DNA of 64,000 nucleotides, taken from assembly GCF_009996735.1 (NCBI RefSeq), contig NZ_JAACYI010000015.1:30456-94455 (forward strand), read 5' to 3'. Shown one piece after another: positions 19,201 to 27,996 of this stretch. This DNA comes from Cellulomonas sp. APG4. GTDB lineage: Bacteria > Actinomycetota > Actinomycetes > Actinomycetales > Cellulomonadaceae. Position numbers and translations under genes: made by a program. Position 1 is the stretch's first letter; every line of letters begins with the position of its first letter. Below the pieces are notes generated by a model that was given only the letters and a program-made list of their open reading frames with translations, had not been told where the DNA came from and searched no databases.

Positions 19201-20451
19201 GACGACGGCGTCCTCGCCGGTCGCCGGGCGGGAGACCTCACCCGTCGGTGTGATCACCTCGGGCACCGAGCTCTCCCAGGCCACCGAGCTGCCGTCCGGG
19301 CCGCCGGTGGGCAGCGTGAGGTTGCCGCGGACGTCGTCGAGGTTCGGCACCGTGAGGGCCGCAGCCGCGGCCTGTGCCCTGGTCGTGTCGTCGAGCTGGG
19401 GCAGCACCGTCACCTCGAAGTCCTTGGTCGCGGTGGCACCGCGCTGGGAGAGCGTCGCGGTGAGCGTCGCCGTCGCCGGGTCCTCCCCCGCGGCGGGCCG
19501 GGTGACCTCGCCGGTCGCGGTGACCACTCCCGCGTCGGACGTCGCCCACGTCACGCTCGAGCCTCCCGCACTCACCGCGGGGAGGTCGAGGTCCGCCTCG
19601 ACCGCCGACGTGTCGCCGATCGTGAACGCGGCGACGTCGGCCGCGAGGGCCGCAGCCGCGTTGGCCGCCGTCAGCTCACCCACCTCGTCGGCGCCCAGCG
19701 CGCGGTCGTAGATGCGGAAGTCGTGCACCGAGCCCTTGAACAGCGGGTCGCCCGGGTAGACCGAGCGGCCGATGAAGTTCTCCGTGGTGCGGCCGTCGCC
19801 GATGCTGCCCGGCGTGAGGGTGAGGTCCGTGCGACGTGCCACCTCGACGCCGTCCTCGTAGAGCACGGCCGTGCCGCCGTCGAGCGTGTAGGTGAGGTGC
19901 TTCCAGACCCCGCGCGCGAGGTTGCGCGGCGGCGTGGTCTCGAGGTTCTGCTCGGTCGACCAGTTGCCCGAGGCGATCGCCGTGCGCAGCGGGTTCGCCT
20001 CCGCGAACAGGTAGCCGTCCCCCGCGGAGCCGGTCGTGTTGCCGAGCCCGTAGATGAAGTGGACGCCGCCGAGCGACGGGTCGACCTTGACGTCGAACGC
20101 GACGGTGATCGCGTCGAGGCCGGCCATGACGTCGTCGGGCAGGTCGACGTAGTCGTCGACGCCGTCGAGGGTGATCCCCGTGGCGTCGACGGTCGCGCCG
20201 CCGACGACGGTCCCGTCGCGGCCCGCACCCGACAGGTCGGGCACGGTGGTGCCGTCGAGCGTGTCGAGCGCGTAGTGCAGGACGAGGCCGTCGGACGAGG
20301 GCTCTGCCACTGCAGCGGTGGGCACGGCCGCGGCCAGTCCGGCGGCCAGCGCGAGGGACGTCGCAGCGGCGACGAGGGGCCGCCGGGTGAATCCTGAGGC
20401 GGACGTGGGATCAGCGGGCCCGCGGGCCCGTCGGTGAGAGAGGATCATCAT
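16276..20451 (-). CDS. Secreted multidomain enzyme with two GH43 catalytic domains
   Basis: 1,391-residue extracellular glycoside hydrolase, probably an arabinanase/arabinofuranosidase. Order: signal peptide (about 20-49, TSLALAAGLAAAVPTAAVA), LamG-like sandwich (55-260), two Ig-like domains (270-440), GH43 domain 1 (447-770), Ig-like domain (775-858), GH43 domain 2 (865-1200), then two further Ig-like domains. The GH43 copies share IVVWESTDLVTW and NRMMYATTRDF; each keeps RDP (D501, D919) and an acid-glutamate segment EGPLVFR (E696, E1126). Two ATGs (20451, 20448) lie behind a GGAG. There is no sortase or S-layer anchor. The exact linkage cleaved is not readable. A LacI-type operator lies 335 nt upstream. 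Confidence 0.88.
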   Translation of the reverse strand: MMILSHRRARGPADPTSASGFTRRPLVAAATSLALAAGLAAAVPTAAVAEPSSDGLVLHYALDTLDGTTVPDLSGAGRDGTVVGGATVDATGITLDGVDDYVDLPDDVMAGLDAITVAFDVKVDPSLGGVHFIYGLGNTTGSAGDGYLFAEANPLRTAIASGNWSTEQNLETTPPRNLARGVWKHLTYTLDGGTAVLYEDGVEVARRTDLTLTPGSIGDGRTTENFIGRSVYPGDPLFKGSVHDFRIYDRALGADEVGELTAANAAAALAADVAAFTIGDTSAVEADLDLPAVSAGGSSVTWATSDAGVVTATGEVTRPAAGEDPATATLTATLSQRGATATKDFEVTVLPQLDDTTRAQAAAAALTVPNLDDVRGNLTLPTGGPDGSSVAWESSVPEVITPTGEVSRPATGEDAVVVELTATVTVGTASVTRVLPATVPALPERADYEGYLFSHFLGEGLEDGEQVYFALSEGNDPLAYTDLNDGEPVMVSRSGEMGLRDPYIIRSPEGDKFFQIATDLRMWNSSSGSWDDVQRHGSRNIVVWESTDLVTWSESWVAEVAPSEAGNAWAPEAFWDESIGAYVVFWASKLYADDDPDHAGSTHNRMMYATTRDFRTFSEPQVWIDPGYSVIDSTVVEHEGVYYRYTKDERNNTSSTPCSKFITGERSADLRSTDYELVADCIGAGTATSPGIDRGEGPLVFRSNTEERWYMFIDEYGGRGYVPFTTTDLSTGEWEMVAEGEYSFPSRYRHGTVLPVTAAEWRALQNAYGEADDATSVARDLAALDIPNADDVRGNVTLPAEGENGTSFTWASSAPAVVTTTGEVTRPAPGSAPVEVVLEVVAAKGEVSDSRTFTLLVQPAVELDDLEAYFFPYFKGETDTTFEEVYFSVSRGDDPLRWRELNDGASVLRSGVGEEGVRDPFILRSPEGDRFFLIATDLNMHDRYGRYDFGSAQERGSRSIVVWESTDLVTWTDERAVEVSSAYAGNTWAPEAFYDAEAGHYVVYWASNLYPSTEQAGRDVGTTYNRMMYATTRDFVTFSDPQPWVDVRRGAGRGMIDATVIRDGDTYHRFLKDEASMTIRQERSPELDATVEGTLPTTTSSPWQLVAEQVGTGQPNPWGGTFTQGEGPLVFRDNADPSHVYLFMDQPSYHGGQGYMAFETDDLSSGEWTSVPTAQLPSSPRHGTVLPITQAEHDRLLAAYQPDALVVSAAPVEVTVDVGEAPVLPGAVAVTLGDGATEERAVTWDAVDPTAYAAPGTFTVGGRFADGVSVRAEAVVTVLAPLTGTSVRAQVVPGSVREGWPALVLARISSDERVRLWDRPSGRIEVLAGDDVIGEGPVVLGIGLAAVLTDGLAPGRHELTVRYGGDDRFATSEDTVTLTVRAAPRGRWSLR

Positions 20452-20785
20452 GCTCCAACGCTCGGCAAGGGTGGGGAGTCGCCCGCAGGGGGCGTGGTTC
20501 GGGATCTCCTTCCTGGTCACGTCCGGCTGTGGCCGCCGCACGTCGGGAGGGGGCAACCTCCTGGCGTGCGGTGCCGCGTCCGAGGGCGGGAGACGGGGTG
20601 GTCGGGCGCTCGGGCTCCGTCACATGGCGCTGTACCGAGGGCCGAGAGCGCGGTCCGCCGCGGCGTCACGTGCGTCCTCCTCGTCGCGCGCCCCTCGGCC
20701 ACGACCTGCCCGAACACCCGCGACGTCGCGGGTTGGCGGGCGGTCCGTGTGACCGGACGAGTCGTCCTCGACCCGTCGACGCCAA

Positions 20786-20813
20786 TTGTTAGCGCTCACA
20801 ACGGCGCTCACAA
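20786..20813 (-). promoter_or_regulatory. GH43 promoter overlapped by LacI-type operators
   Basis: Read on the minus strand, TTGTGA (20813-20808) is spaced 16 nt from TAACAA (20791-20786), a plausible sigma-A promoter. The interval contains TTGTGAGCGCTAACAA (20801-20786), a LacI-family palindrome, plus a second half-site TTGTGAGCGCC (20813-20803). The core differs at one base from the araB operator at 30356-30369. The predicted leader before the ATG at 20451 is about 330 nt. Confidence 0.65.
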
Positions 20814-20900
20814 GACGCCCAGGTCACATTCCGATAACGCCGTGCAACGCGACGCGTGCGGAACCGCTCCCACTCGCCGCCTGCCGCTCCCGGCCGCGCT

Positions 20901-21016
20901 CGCTCAACGGTTCGCCCGCGGTCGGCACTCGCTCAACGGGTCACCCGCGGTCGTGCCCAGCTCAACGGGTCACCCGTGGTCGCGTCTCGCTCAACAGGTC
21001 GCCCGCGGTCGGCACT
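20901..21016. repeat. Tandem repeat, 4 x 29 bp
   Basis: Four consecutive 29-bp units (starts at 20901, 20930, 20959, 20988) share the core GCTCAACGGGTCACCCGCGG with a few changes per unit. The period is not a multiple of three, so it is not a coding repeat. Units 2 and 3 contain the small palindrome GGGTCACCC. There are no spacers, so it is not CRISPR. Confidence 0.9.
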
Positions 21017-21116
21017 CGCCCGCGCGGTCCGCCCATGCGGTGCGCGTGACGAGAGTGGCCCTCGGGGCGGCTGGGTGGACTCCCGCGCCTCACGGGGCAC
21101 GCCCGTCACACGCCCC

Positions 21117-21176
21117 GCGTGGGCCGACCGCGGCGCGCGTGGGCCGACCGCGGCGCGCGTGGGCCGACGGCGGCCG
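21117..21176. repeat. Tandem repeat, 3 x 20 bp
   Basis: Units at 21117, 21137 and 21157. The first two are identical, GCGTGGGCCGACCGCGGCGC; the third differs at its 3' end. It lies 100 nt from the 29-bp array in the same gap. Confidence 0.88.
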
Positions 21177-21251
21177 GCACGGGAGTCCTTCGGCGTGCGG
21201 CAGCGACGTGCCCCGGACGCCGTCGTCTCGGCAGCAGGCCGGGTGCAGGGA

Positions 21252-21290
21252 CGCACGAAGGCCCCGGAGGGTGTCCGGGGCCTTCGTGCG
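21252..21290 (-). terminator. Terminator of the sugar ABC operon
   Basis: A perfect 17-bp stem, CGCACGAAGGCCCCGGA (21252-21268) with its complement at 21274-21290 and a 5-nt loop, begins 46 nt after the permease stop at 21337. Confidence 0.8.
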
Positions 21291-21336
21291 ACGCGTGGGG
21301 CGTCGGGCCGGCGGGGTGGGCCGCCGGTGCGTGGGG

Positions 21337-22515
21337 TCAGCGACCGCCGGCGGCGCGACGCTTGTTGAACACGTCGAACGCGACGGCCAGGAGCAGCACC
21401 AGACCCTTGGTGACCTGCTGCACGGACTGGTCGACGCCCATGAGCTGCATGCCGTTGCTCATGACCGCCATGATCAGACCGCCGATCATCGCGCCTGTCA
21501 CGCGGCCCACGCCGCCGGTCACCGCGGCGCCACCGATGAAGCACGCGGCGATCGCGTCGAGCTCGAACATCTCGCCGGCTCCCGGCTGTGCACCGTTCAT
21601 GCGCGAGGAGAACACGATGCCGGCCACCGACGCGAGGAAGCCCATGTTCACGAAGATCGCGAAGTTGACCTTGCGCACCTTGACGCCCGACAGCTGCGCG
21701 GCGTTGAGGTTCCCGCCGATGGCGTAGACGTGGCGCCCGAAGACGCTGCGCTGGGTCACGAGCGAGTACACGATGATCAGGATCGCGAGCAGGATCAGCA
21801 CGTTCGGCAGGCCACGGCTCTGCGCGAGCTGGTACGCGAACCACATGACGACGGCGCCCACGACGACGATGCGCAGGACGAACAGCGGCAGCGCCTCGAC
21901 CGCCTGCTGGTAGCGCAGGGCTCCCTGACGGTTCCGCCACGCGCTCACCGCGTAGCCCACCACCGCGATGCCGAAGATCAGCAGGGTGAACACGTCGTAG
22001 CCGTAGCCACCGAGCAGGCCGTTCTGGAAGCCGTTGGCGATCTGGTAGTACGTCCCGCCGAACGGCGAGAGCGAGATGCTGTCGAGGACGAGCCAGGTCA
22101 GCCCACGGAACAGGAGCATGCCCGCGAGCGTCACGATGAACGCGGGGATACCGACGAAGGCCACCCAGAAGCCCTGCCAGAGCCCGGCGATCAGGCCGAC
22201 CACGATCGCCGCGAGCACACCCATCCACCAGGGCATCCCCTCGCGGACCACGACCGTCGCCGCGACGGCTCCCGTGAGGGCCACGAGGGAGCCGACCGAG
22301 AGGTCGATGTGACCCGCGATGATCACGATGACCATGCCGATCGCGAGGATCAGGATGTAGGAGTACTGCAGGACGATGTTCGTCAGGTTCCCGGGGCTCA
22401 GGAAGTTGGGGTGCAGGAACGAGAACAGGGCCACGATCGCCACGAAGGCGATCATGATCCCGCTCTGCCGCAGGTTGCGGGTGGCGATCTCCCGCAGGGA
22501 GGCGATGGCGGTCAT
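21337..22515 (-). CDS. mmsB: Sugar ABC transporter permease (MmsB/GguB/XylH-like)
   Basis: 392-residue inner-membrane channel of a CUT2-type sugar importer. Around ten hydrophobic segments are present, with family landmarks [18 protein letters not shown] near residue 65 and [18 protein letters not shown] near residue 315. The long C-terminal half and size fit the GguB/MmsB group that imports arabinose, xylose or galactose rather than ribose. It overlaps the ATPase gene by 4 nt (ATGA) and is the last gene of its operon. Arabinose as substrate is inferred from the ara genes next door. Confidence 0.9.
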   Translation of the reverse strand: MTAIASLREIATRNLRQSGIMIAFVAIVALFSFLHPNFLSPGNLTNIVLQYSYILILAIGMVIVIIAGHIDLSVGSLVALTGAVAATVVVREGMPWWMGVLAAIVVGLIAGLWQGFWVAFVGIPAFIVTLAGMLLFRGLTWLVLDSISLSPFGGTYYQIANGFQNGLLGGYGYDVFTLLIFGIAVVGYAVSAWRNRQGALRYQQAVEALPLFVLRIVVVGAVVMWFAYQLAQSRGLPNVLILLAILIIVYSLVTQRSVFGRHVYAIGGNLNAAQLSGVKVRKVNFAIFVNMGFLASVAGIVFSSRMNGAQPGAGEMFELDAIAACFIGGAAVTGGVGRVTGAMIGGLIMAVMSNGMQLMGVDQSVQQVTKGLVLLLAVAFDVFNKRRAAGGR

Positions 22516-24053
22516 CGGGCCGTTTCCTTTTCCATGGTCATGAGCTCCATCAGGCGCTCCTGGGTGGCACCCTCGGCGGGGACCTCGCCGGTGATCCGGC
22601 CGAAGGCGAGGGTGTAGATGCGGTCACACGTGCCGAGCAGCTCGGGCAGCTCGGAGGAGATGACCACGACCGCCTTCCCGGCGGCGACCATCCGGTTGAT
22701 GATCGTGTAGATCTCGTACTTGGCCCCGACGTCGATCCCGCGCGTGGGCTCGTCGAGGATCAGCACGTCGGCATCGGTGTAGATCCACTTGCTCAGGACG
22801 ACCTTCTGCTGATTGCCGCCCGAGAGCTTGCCGACGACCGAGAGCACGCTGGGAGCCTTGATGTTCAGGTCCCGGCGGTACTCCTCGGCGACCTTGAGCT
22901 CCTCGTTGCCGTTGACCCAGCCACGACGCGCGAGCTTGCCCAGGCCCGCGGCGGAGATGTTGCGCCGGATGTCCTCGATGAGGTTGAGCCCGTAGCGCTT
23001 GCGGTCCTCGGTCGCGTACGCGAGCCCGTGCGCGATGGCCTCGGAGACCGACCGCAGCCTGATCTCCTCGCCGCGCTTGTAGACGCGGCCCGTGATGTTG
23101 CTCCCGTAGCTGCGCCCGAACAGGCTCATCGCGAGCTCGGTGCGCCCCGCACCCATGAGGCCGGCGATGCCGACGACCTCACCCTCGCGCACCGTGAAGC
23201 TCGCGTCCTCGACGACGACGCGCTCGTGCTGCGTGGGGTGGTGCACCGTCCAGCCCTCGACGCGAAGCATCTCCTCGCCGATCTGAGGCGTGCGCTCGGG
23301 AAAGCGGTGCTCGAGGTCGCGGCCGACCATCCCGCGGATGATGCGGTCCTGCGTGGAGGCAGGGTCCTTCATGTCGATGGTCTCGATCGTGCGACCGTCG
23401 CGGATGATGGTCGTCCGGTCGGCGATCTCGGCGATCTCGTTGAGCTTGTGCGAGATCATGATGCAGGTGATGCCCTGGGCGTTGAGCTGCCGCAGGAGCT
23501 CGAGCAGGTGCTCGGAGTCGTTGTCGTTCAGGGCCGCCGTGGGCTCGTCCAGGATGAGGAGCTTGACCTCCTTGGACAGCGCCTTGGCGATCTCGACGAG
23601 CTGCTGCTTGCCCACGCCCAGCTGGCTGATGGGCGTGACGGGGAGCTCGGCGAGCCCGACGCGCTCGAGCAGCGCCGCCGCCTCGGAGTTCGCCTTGTGC
23701 CAGTCGATGAGCCCTGCGCGGCCGCGGGTCTCGTTGCCGAGGAAGATGTTCTCGGCGACCGACAGGTACGGCACCAGCGCGAGCTCCTGGTGGATGATGA
23801 CGATGCCGCGGTCCTCGCTCGCGTTGATCGAGCCGAACCGGGCCTCCTGGCCCTCGAACACGATCTCGCCGGTGTAGGTGCCGTGCGGGTACACACCCGA
23901 CAGCACCTTCATGAGGGTCGACTTGCCGGCGCCGTTCTCGCCGCAGATGGCGTGGATCTCACCGCGCCGCACCTCGAGGGTGACGTCCTGGAGCGCCTTG
24001 ACGCCGGGGAACGTCTTGGTGATGCCGCGCATCTCCAGAATGTTGTCGCTCAT
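22512..24053 (-). CDS. mmsA: Sugar ABC transporter ATP-binding protein (MmsA/GguA-like)
   Basis: 513-residue double ATPase that powers the CUT2 sugar importer. The first nucleotide-binding domain has Walker [10 protein letters not shown] and Walker [12 protein letters not shown]; the second has a degenerate Walker A region ([11 protein letters not shown]), signature LSGGNQQKV and Walker [14 protein letters not shown]. That asymmetry is normal for this family. The ATG at 24053 has GAGGACC nine bases upstream; the longer frame from 24068 has no such site. It lies between the permease and binding-protein genes. Confidence 0.93.
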   Translation of the reverse strand: MSDNILEMRGITKTFPGVKALQDVTLEVRRGEIHAICGENGAGKSTLMKVLSGVYPHGTYTGEIVFEGQEARFGSINASEDRGIVIIHQELALVPYLSVAENIFLGNETRGRAGLIDWHKANSEAAALLERVGLAELPVTPISQLGVGKQQLVEIAKALSKEVKLLILDEPTAALNDNDSEHLLELLRQLNAQGITCIMISHKLNEIAEIADRTTIIRDGRTIETIDMKDPASTQDRIIRGMVGRDLEHRFPERTPQIGEEMLRVEGWTVHHPTQHERVVVEDASFTVREGEVVGIAGLMGAGRTELAMSLFGRSYGSNITGRVYKRGEEIRLRSVSEAIAHGLAYATEDRKRYGLNLIEDIRRNISAAGLGKLARRGWVNGNEELKVAEEYRRDLNIKAPSVLSVVGKLSGGNQQKVVLSKWIYTDADVLILDEPTRGIDVGAKYEIYTIINRMVAAGKAVVVISSELPELLGTCDRIYTLAFGRITGEVPAEGATQERLMELMTMEKETAR

Positions 24054-24154
24054 GCGACGGGTCCTCACTGCTCGGGGCCGGGAACCCGGCCGTCCGGTGC
24101 GCCCGGCCCGGCGGAGGGGGACCGCCGGGCCGGGCGCGGGTTCACGTCAGCCGA

Positions 24155-25318
24155 TCACTCGGCGACGCCGGACTCGACCTCCTCGGCCGTCCAGTAGCCC
24201 GAGTCCACGAGCAGCGACTGGATGTTGTCGGCGTAGACGATGTCCGACTCGAGCAGGTACGAGGGGACGACCTTGACGCCGTTCTCGTACGTCTCGGTGT
24301 CGTTCGCCTCGGGCTCCTCACCCTGCAGGTATGCCTCGGCCGCGACCACGGCCTGCTCGGCGAGCTTGCGGGTGTCCTTGAAGATCGAGGCGAACTGCAC
24401 GCCGTCGGCGATGAGCTTGACCGAGGCGATCTCGGCGTCCTGACCGGTCACGACCGGCAGGCCCTCGGCGATCGTCGGGCCCATGCCCACGCCCTGGAGC
24501 GCGGTGATGATGCCGCGCGACAGGCCGTCGTACGGCGAGAGCACGCCGTGCAGCTCGGTGCCGTCGCTGTACGACGCGGTCAGCAGGTCCTCCATGCGCT
24601 TCTGCGCGGTCTCCTGCTGCCAGCGCAAGATCGCCGCCTGCTCGATGTCCATCTGGCCCGACGGGACCACGAGCGTGCCGTCGTCGAAGTACGGCTGGAG
24701 GGTGTCCATCGCGCCCTTCCAGAAGAAGTGCGCGTTGTTGTCGTCGAGCGAGCCCGCGAAGAGCTCGACGTTGAACGGACCGGTCGCGTCGCCCTCGGAG
24801 CCGTCCTGGTTGAGCAGGCCGAGGCCCACCAGCAGCGAGGTCGCCTGCTGCACGCCGACGTTGTAGTTGTCGAACGTGACGTAGAAGTCGACGTTCTCGC
24901 TGTCGCGGATGAGCCGGTCGTACGAGATGACCGGGATGTTCGCCGCCGCGGCCGCGTCGAGCTGGCTCGTCAGCGCCGTGCCGTCGATCGCCGCGATGAT
25001 CAGCGCCTTGGCGCCGTTGGTGATCATCTGGTCGATCTGCTGCGACTGGGTCGGGATGTCGTCGTTGGCGAACTGGAGCTCGACCTCGTAGCCCGCGTCG
25101 GTGAGCCCGGCCTCGACGGCCTCGCCGTCGGCGATCCACCGCTCGGAGGTCTGGGTCGGCATCGAGACGCCGATCAGGCCACCTTCCTCGACGGTGCCCG
25201 AGTCGCCGCCGGCGTCGGTGTCACCGCTCGTGTCGCCCGCGCCGCCGCCGCCGCACGCGGCGAGGCCCATCGCGAGCGTGATGCCCGCCGCGACCGCGGC
25301 GAACTTCCTGGTGCTCAT
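24155..25318 (-). CDS. chvE: ChvE-like sugar-binding lipoprotein
   Basis: 387-residue extracytoplasmic receptor of the sugar importer. It has a lipoprotein signal (lipobox LAAC at residues 19-22 or so), a Gly/Asp-rich linker, then a two-lobe periplasmic-binding fold beginning IGVSMPTQTSERWIADGEAV, which is typical of ChvE/multiple-monosaccharide binders. The ATG at 25318 follows an excellent GGAGGAG. A 101-nt gap separates it from the ATPase gene and a 98-nt gap from the DeoR regulator upstream, so a separate promoter is possible. Confidence 0.92.
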   Translation of the reverse strand: MSTRKFAAVAAGITLAMGLAACGGGGAGDTSGDTDAGGDSGTVEEGGLIGVSMPTQTSERWIADGEAVEAGLTDAGYEVELQFANDDIPTQSQQIDQMITNGAKALIIAAIDGTALTSQLDAAAAANIPVISYDRLIRDSENVDFYVTFDNYNVGVQQATSLLVGLGLLNQDGSEGDATGPFNVELFAGSLDDNNAHFFWKGAMDTLQPYFDDGTLVVPSGQMDIEQAAILRWQQETAQKRMEDLLTASYSDGTELHGVLSPYDGLSRGIITALQGVGMGPTIAEGLPVVTGQDAEIASVKLIADGVQFASIFKDTRKLAEQAVVAAEAYLQGEEPEANDTETYENGVKVVPSYLLESDIVYADNIQSLLVDSGYWTAEEVESGVAE

Positions 25319-25416
25319 GTCTCCTCCTCGAGAACTGTCTTCCTGTGGGGGCTGGCCCTGGATCTCCACGGCCGGCCGAGCGACCTGACCTTCGACCGGC
25401 CAGGAAGTGCGTGGGT

Positions 25417-26190
25417 CTACTCGACCCGGACCACCTCGACGCCCTCACGGCGCAGACGGGTGATCTCGTGCATCGGGGCCGAGGCCCCGGTGAGCACGGT
25501 GTGGACGGCCGACGCGTCGACGACCTTGCCCAGGTGGGCCTGACCGAGCTTCGAGCCGTCGCACACGACGACCGCGCGCGCGGCGGCCCGGACCATCTGC
25601 TGCTTGACCTCGGCCTCGGGGAGGTTGAGGTTCGTGACCCCGTGCTCCGCGTCCACGCCGTTGCAGCCGATGAATGCGAGGTCCGCCCGCAGGCCGCCCA
25701 GCAGCACGTTGGCGAGCGGGTTCACGAGCGAGTGCTGGAGCCTGCGGAGCGTCCCGCCGGTGACGACCACGGTGAACCGTCCGATCGCGGCCTCGAGCTC
25801 GAGGGCGATGTTGAGCCCGTTCGTGATGACCGTGACCTGGTCGAGGTCCGCGCGGGCCACGAGTGCGCGTGCGACGGCCGTGGTCGTCGTCCCGACGTCG
25901 AGGATCACGCTCATCCCCGACGACACGAGCGAGGCGGCATACTCGCCGATGCGCTGCTTCTCCCCCGCGTACTCGACCAGGGCCTCCTCGAAGGAGGGCT
26001 CGGTGCGGCTCGAGCGGGCGGGTGCCATCGCGCCGCCGCGGACGCGCCGCAGGCCGTGCGAGAGCTCGAGGGCGGCGAGGTCCGCGCGCACGGTGACCTC
26101 GGAGATGCCGAAGGCCTCGGCCAGCTCCGTGACGCGCACGAAGTCGCGCTCGGTGACCTGCTGCAGCATGCGTTCACGCCGCAGGTTCAC
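25417..26190 (-). CDS. DeoR-family sugar regulator
   Basis: About 257-residue regulator: N-terminal helix-turn-helix (VRVTELAEAFGISEVTVRADL, key part AFGISEVTVRADL) and a DeoRC sugar-phosphate-sensing domain (DVGTTTTAVARAL, VITNGLNIALELE, FIGCNGVDAEHGVT). It sits directly upstream of the ChvE-MmsA-MmsB genes and most likely controls them and itself. The frame opens with a GTG at 26220 lacking a Shine-Dalgarno sequence; I prefer the GTG at 26190, which has GAGG eight bases upstream and starts in the usual place for the family. Confidence 0.87.
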   Translation of the reverse strand: MNLRRERMLQQVTERDFVRVTELAEAFGISEVTVRADLAALELSHGLRRVRGGAMAPARSSRTEPSFEEALVEYAGEKQRIGEYAASLVSSGMSVILDVGTTTTAVARALVARADLDQVTVITNGLNIALELEAAIGRFTVVVTGGTLRRLQHSLVNPLANVLLGGLRADLAFIGCNGVDAEHGVTNLNLPEAEVKQQMVRAAARAVVVCDGSKLGQAHLGKVVDASAVHTVLTGASAPMHEITRLRREGVEVVRVE

Positions 26191-26487
26191 CGGCAGGACC
26201 TCGGTCTCCTCATTGAGCACGGGACAACTGTGGAGGAGGCTTCAACGCTGCGTCAACTTCCTGAAGTCAACTTTTGATTGCGAAATCATAACGTCCGACA
26301 CATTCGCCCTGACGAGGCAGAGTCGAGGCGCACAGCGCGTCACGTAGGGGCTGTGACCTGCGACGACGTGCAGCCCAAGGTCAGCGACGGCGCGCTCTCG
26401 ACGCCTCGCTCCTCCGATCCGCACGTTGTCATATCGAAAGTCACGACAACCACACAGCGACCCTCCGGCCGCGACCGGCGCCCCTCG
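26191..26487. promoter_or_regulatory. Control region between araA and the deoR-ABC operon
   Basis: This comparatively AT-rich 297-nt gap contains, on the minus strand, TATGAT (26290-26285), a good -10 box, overlapping the palindrome TGATT-TCGC-AATCA (26288-26275). Downstream are repeated GTTGAC elements (around 26241-26273) that could be DeoR sites. A second inverted repeat, GTTGTC (26425-26430) and GACAAC (26445-26450), lies nearer the araA stop. Function is inferred. Confidence 0.5.
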
Positions 26488-27996
26488 TCAGAACCCCTGG
26501 GCGAGCCGGTGGTAGGCCTGGTTCCACCGCAGCTCGCGGGCGAACCCGCGGCTCGTGGTGTCCTCGTCGATGAGCAGCAGCTCGGTGCGCGCGATGTCCG
26601 CGAAGTCCGCGAACACGTCCGCGCCCACCTGCGTCGACAGCACCGTGTGGTGCGCCGCGCCCGCCATGAGCCACGCCTCGGCCGACGTCGCGAAGTCGGG
26701 CTGGGGCTTCCACACCGCACGCGCGACCGGCAGGTGCGGCAGTGGCGCGTCGGGCGGGATGACCTCCACGACGTTCGCCGTCAGCCGGAACCGGTCCCGC
26801 ATGTCCGACAGCGCCACGACCACGCCCGGCCCCGGGTCGGTGTCGAAGACCAGGCGCACCGGGTCCTCACGGCCGCCGATGCCCAGCGGGTGGATCTCGA
26901 GCGACGGGCGCTGGGTGGTGAGCGACGGGCAGATCTCGAGCATGTGGGCCCCGAGGATCTTCTCGTCGCCCGGCGTGAGGTCGTAGGTGTAGTCCTCCAT
27001 GAGCGAGGCGCCGCCCGGCAGGCCTGCACCCATCACCTTGGCCGCGCGCACGAGGATCGCCGTCTTCCAGTCGCCCTCGGCACCGAAGCCGTACCCCGCG
27101 GCCATGAGCCGCTGCACCGCGAGGCCCGGCAGCTGGCGCAGCCCGCCCAGGTCCTCGAACGTCGTCGTGAACGCGTGCGCGCCCACGCCCTCGAGGAACC
27201 CGCGCAGCGCGATCTCCTGGCGCGCGCCGTAGCGCAGCGACTCGTGCCGCTCGGCGCCGCGTCGCAGCTCGGGTGCTACGTCGTAGAGCTCCTCGTACTC
27301 GGCCACGAGCGCGTCGACCGCGGCGTCGTCCACCGCGTCGACCGCGGCCACGAGGTCGTTGACGCCCCACGTGTTGACCGAGACGCCGAAGCGCAGCTCG
27401 GCCTCGGTCTTGTCGCCCTCCGTCACCGCGACGTTGCGCATGTTGTCGCCGAAGCGCACCAGCCGGAGCTCGTGCGTCGCGGCCCAGCCGGCCGCCGCAC
27501 GCACCCAGGTGCCGACCTTGCGCTGCACCACGGGGTTCGAGACGTGCCCGACGACGGTCTTGCGCGCCACGCCGAGCCGCGACTGGATGTAGCCGAACTC
27601 GCGGTCGCCGTGCGCGGCCTGGTTGAGGTTCATGAAGTCGAAGTCGATCGTCGACCACGGCAGCTCGACGTTCGCCTGCGTGTGCAGGTGCAGCAGCGGC
27701 GTGCGGAGCGCGTCGAGCCCGGCGATCCACATCTTGGCGGGCGAGAACGTGTGCATCCAGGCGATCACGCCCAGGCACGCGTCGTCGGCGTTGGCCTCGA
27801 GCGCGAGCCGGCGGATCGCGTCGGAGTCCTTGAGCACGGGCTTCCACACCACGCGCACCGGGACGTCCGAGGACGCGTCGAGGGCCGCCGCGATCGCCTG
27901 CGACTGCTCGGCCACCTGACGCAGGGTGTCCTCGCCGTAGAGGTCCTGGCTTCCGGTGCAGAACCAGACCTCACGGTCGGCGTAGGGCTTGCTCAT
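26488..27996 (-). CDS. araA: L-arabinose isomerase
   Basis: Converts L-arabinose to L-ribulose in the cytoplasm, the first intracellular step of arabinose use. The 502-residue length is standard. Recognisable parts are [16 protein letters not shown] at the start, [51 protein letters not shown] and the catalytic-region segment [14 protein letters not shown]; a C-terminal [10 protein letters not shown] precedes the end. The ATG at 27996 has a strong GAGGAGGAC. It overlaps araD by 26 nt, consistent with one araBDA message. Confidence 0.96.
   Translation of the reverse strand: MSKPYADREVWFCTGSQDLYGEDTLRQVAEQSQAIAAALDASSDVPVRVVWKPVLKDSDAIRRLALEANADDACLGVIAWMHTFSPAKMWIAGLDALRTPLLHLHTQANVELPWSTIDFDFMNLNQAAHGDREFGYIQSRLGVARKTVVGHVSNPVVQRKVGTWVRAAAGWAATHELRLVRFGDNMRNVAVTEGDKTEAELRFGVSVNTWGVNDLVAAVDAVDDAAVDALVAEYEELYDVAPELRRGAERHESLRYGARQEIALRGFLEGVGAHAFTTTFEDLGGLRQLPGLAVQRLMAAGYGFGAEGDWKTAILVRAAKVMGAGLPGGASLMEDYTYDLTPGDEKILGAHMLEICPSLTTQRPSLEIHPLGIGGREDPVRLVFDTDPGPGVVVALSDMRDRFRLTANVVEVIPPDAPLPHLPVARAVWKPQPDFATSAEAWLMAGAAHHTVLSTQVGADVFADFADIARTELLLIDEDTTSRGFARELRWNQAYHRLAQGF

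Larger units (their letters stand above)
20452..21336. other. 885-nt intergenic region upstream of the GH43 gene
   Basis: No convincing gene was found here; the short frames are Arg/Pro-rich on both strands. The stretch holds, from left to right, a long presumed leader of the GH43 message, the promoter and LacI-type operators (20786-20813), a 4 x 29 bp tandem repeat (20901-21016), a 3 x 20 bp tandem repeat (21117-21176) and the terminator of the sugar ABC operon (21252-21290). The repeats are listed separately. Confidence 0.7.

Noticed and set aside
16381..20397. 1,338-codon open frame on the plus strand opposite the GH43 gene
   Set aside because: It is rich in Arg, His, Val and Gly without any domain, and it exists only because the minus-strand gene uses G/C in third positions. 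The minus-strand protein has clear GH43 motifs and a signal peptide.
20901..21016. CRISPR-like direct repeats
   Set aside because: The 29-bp units are directly joined without spacers, are imperfect, and no cas gene is present.
20620..21340. Short coding frames of 60-170 codons in the 885-nt gap
   Set aside because: Composition is Arg/Pro/Gly-rich, frames cross the tandem repeats whose period is not divisible by three, and no ribosome binding sites fit.
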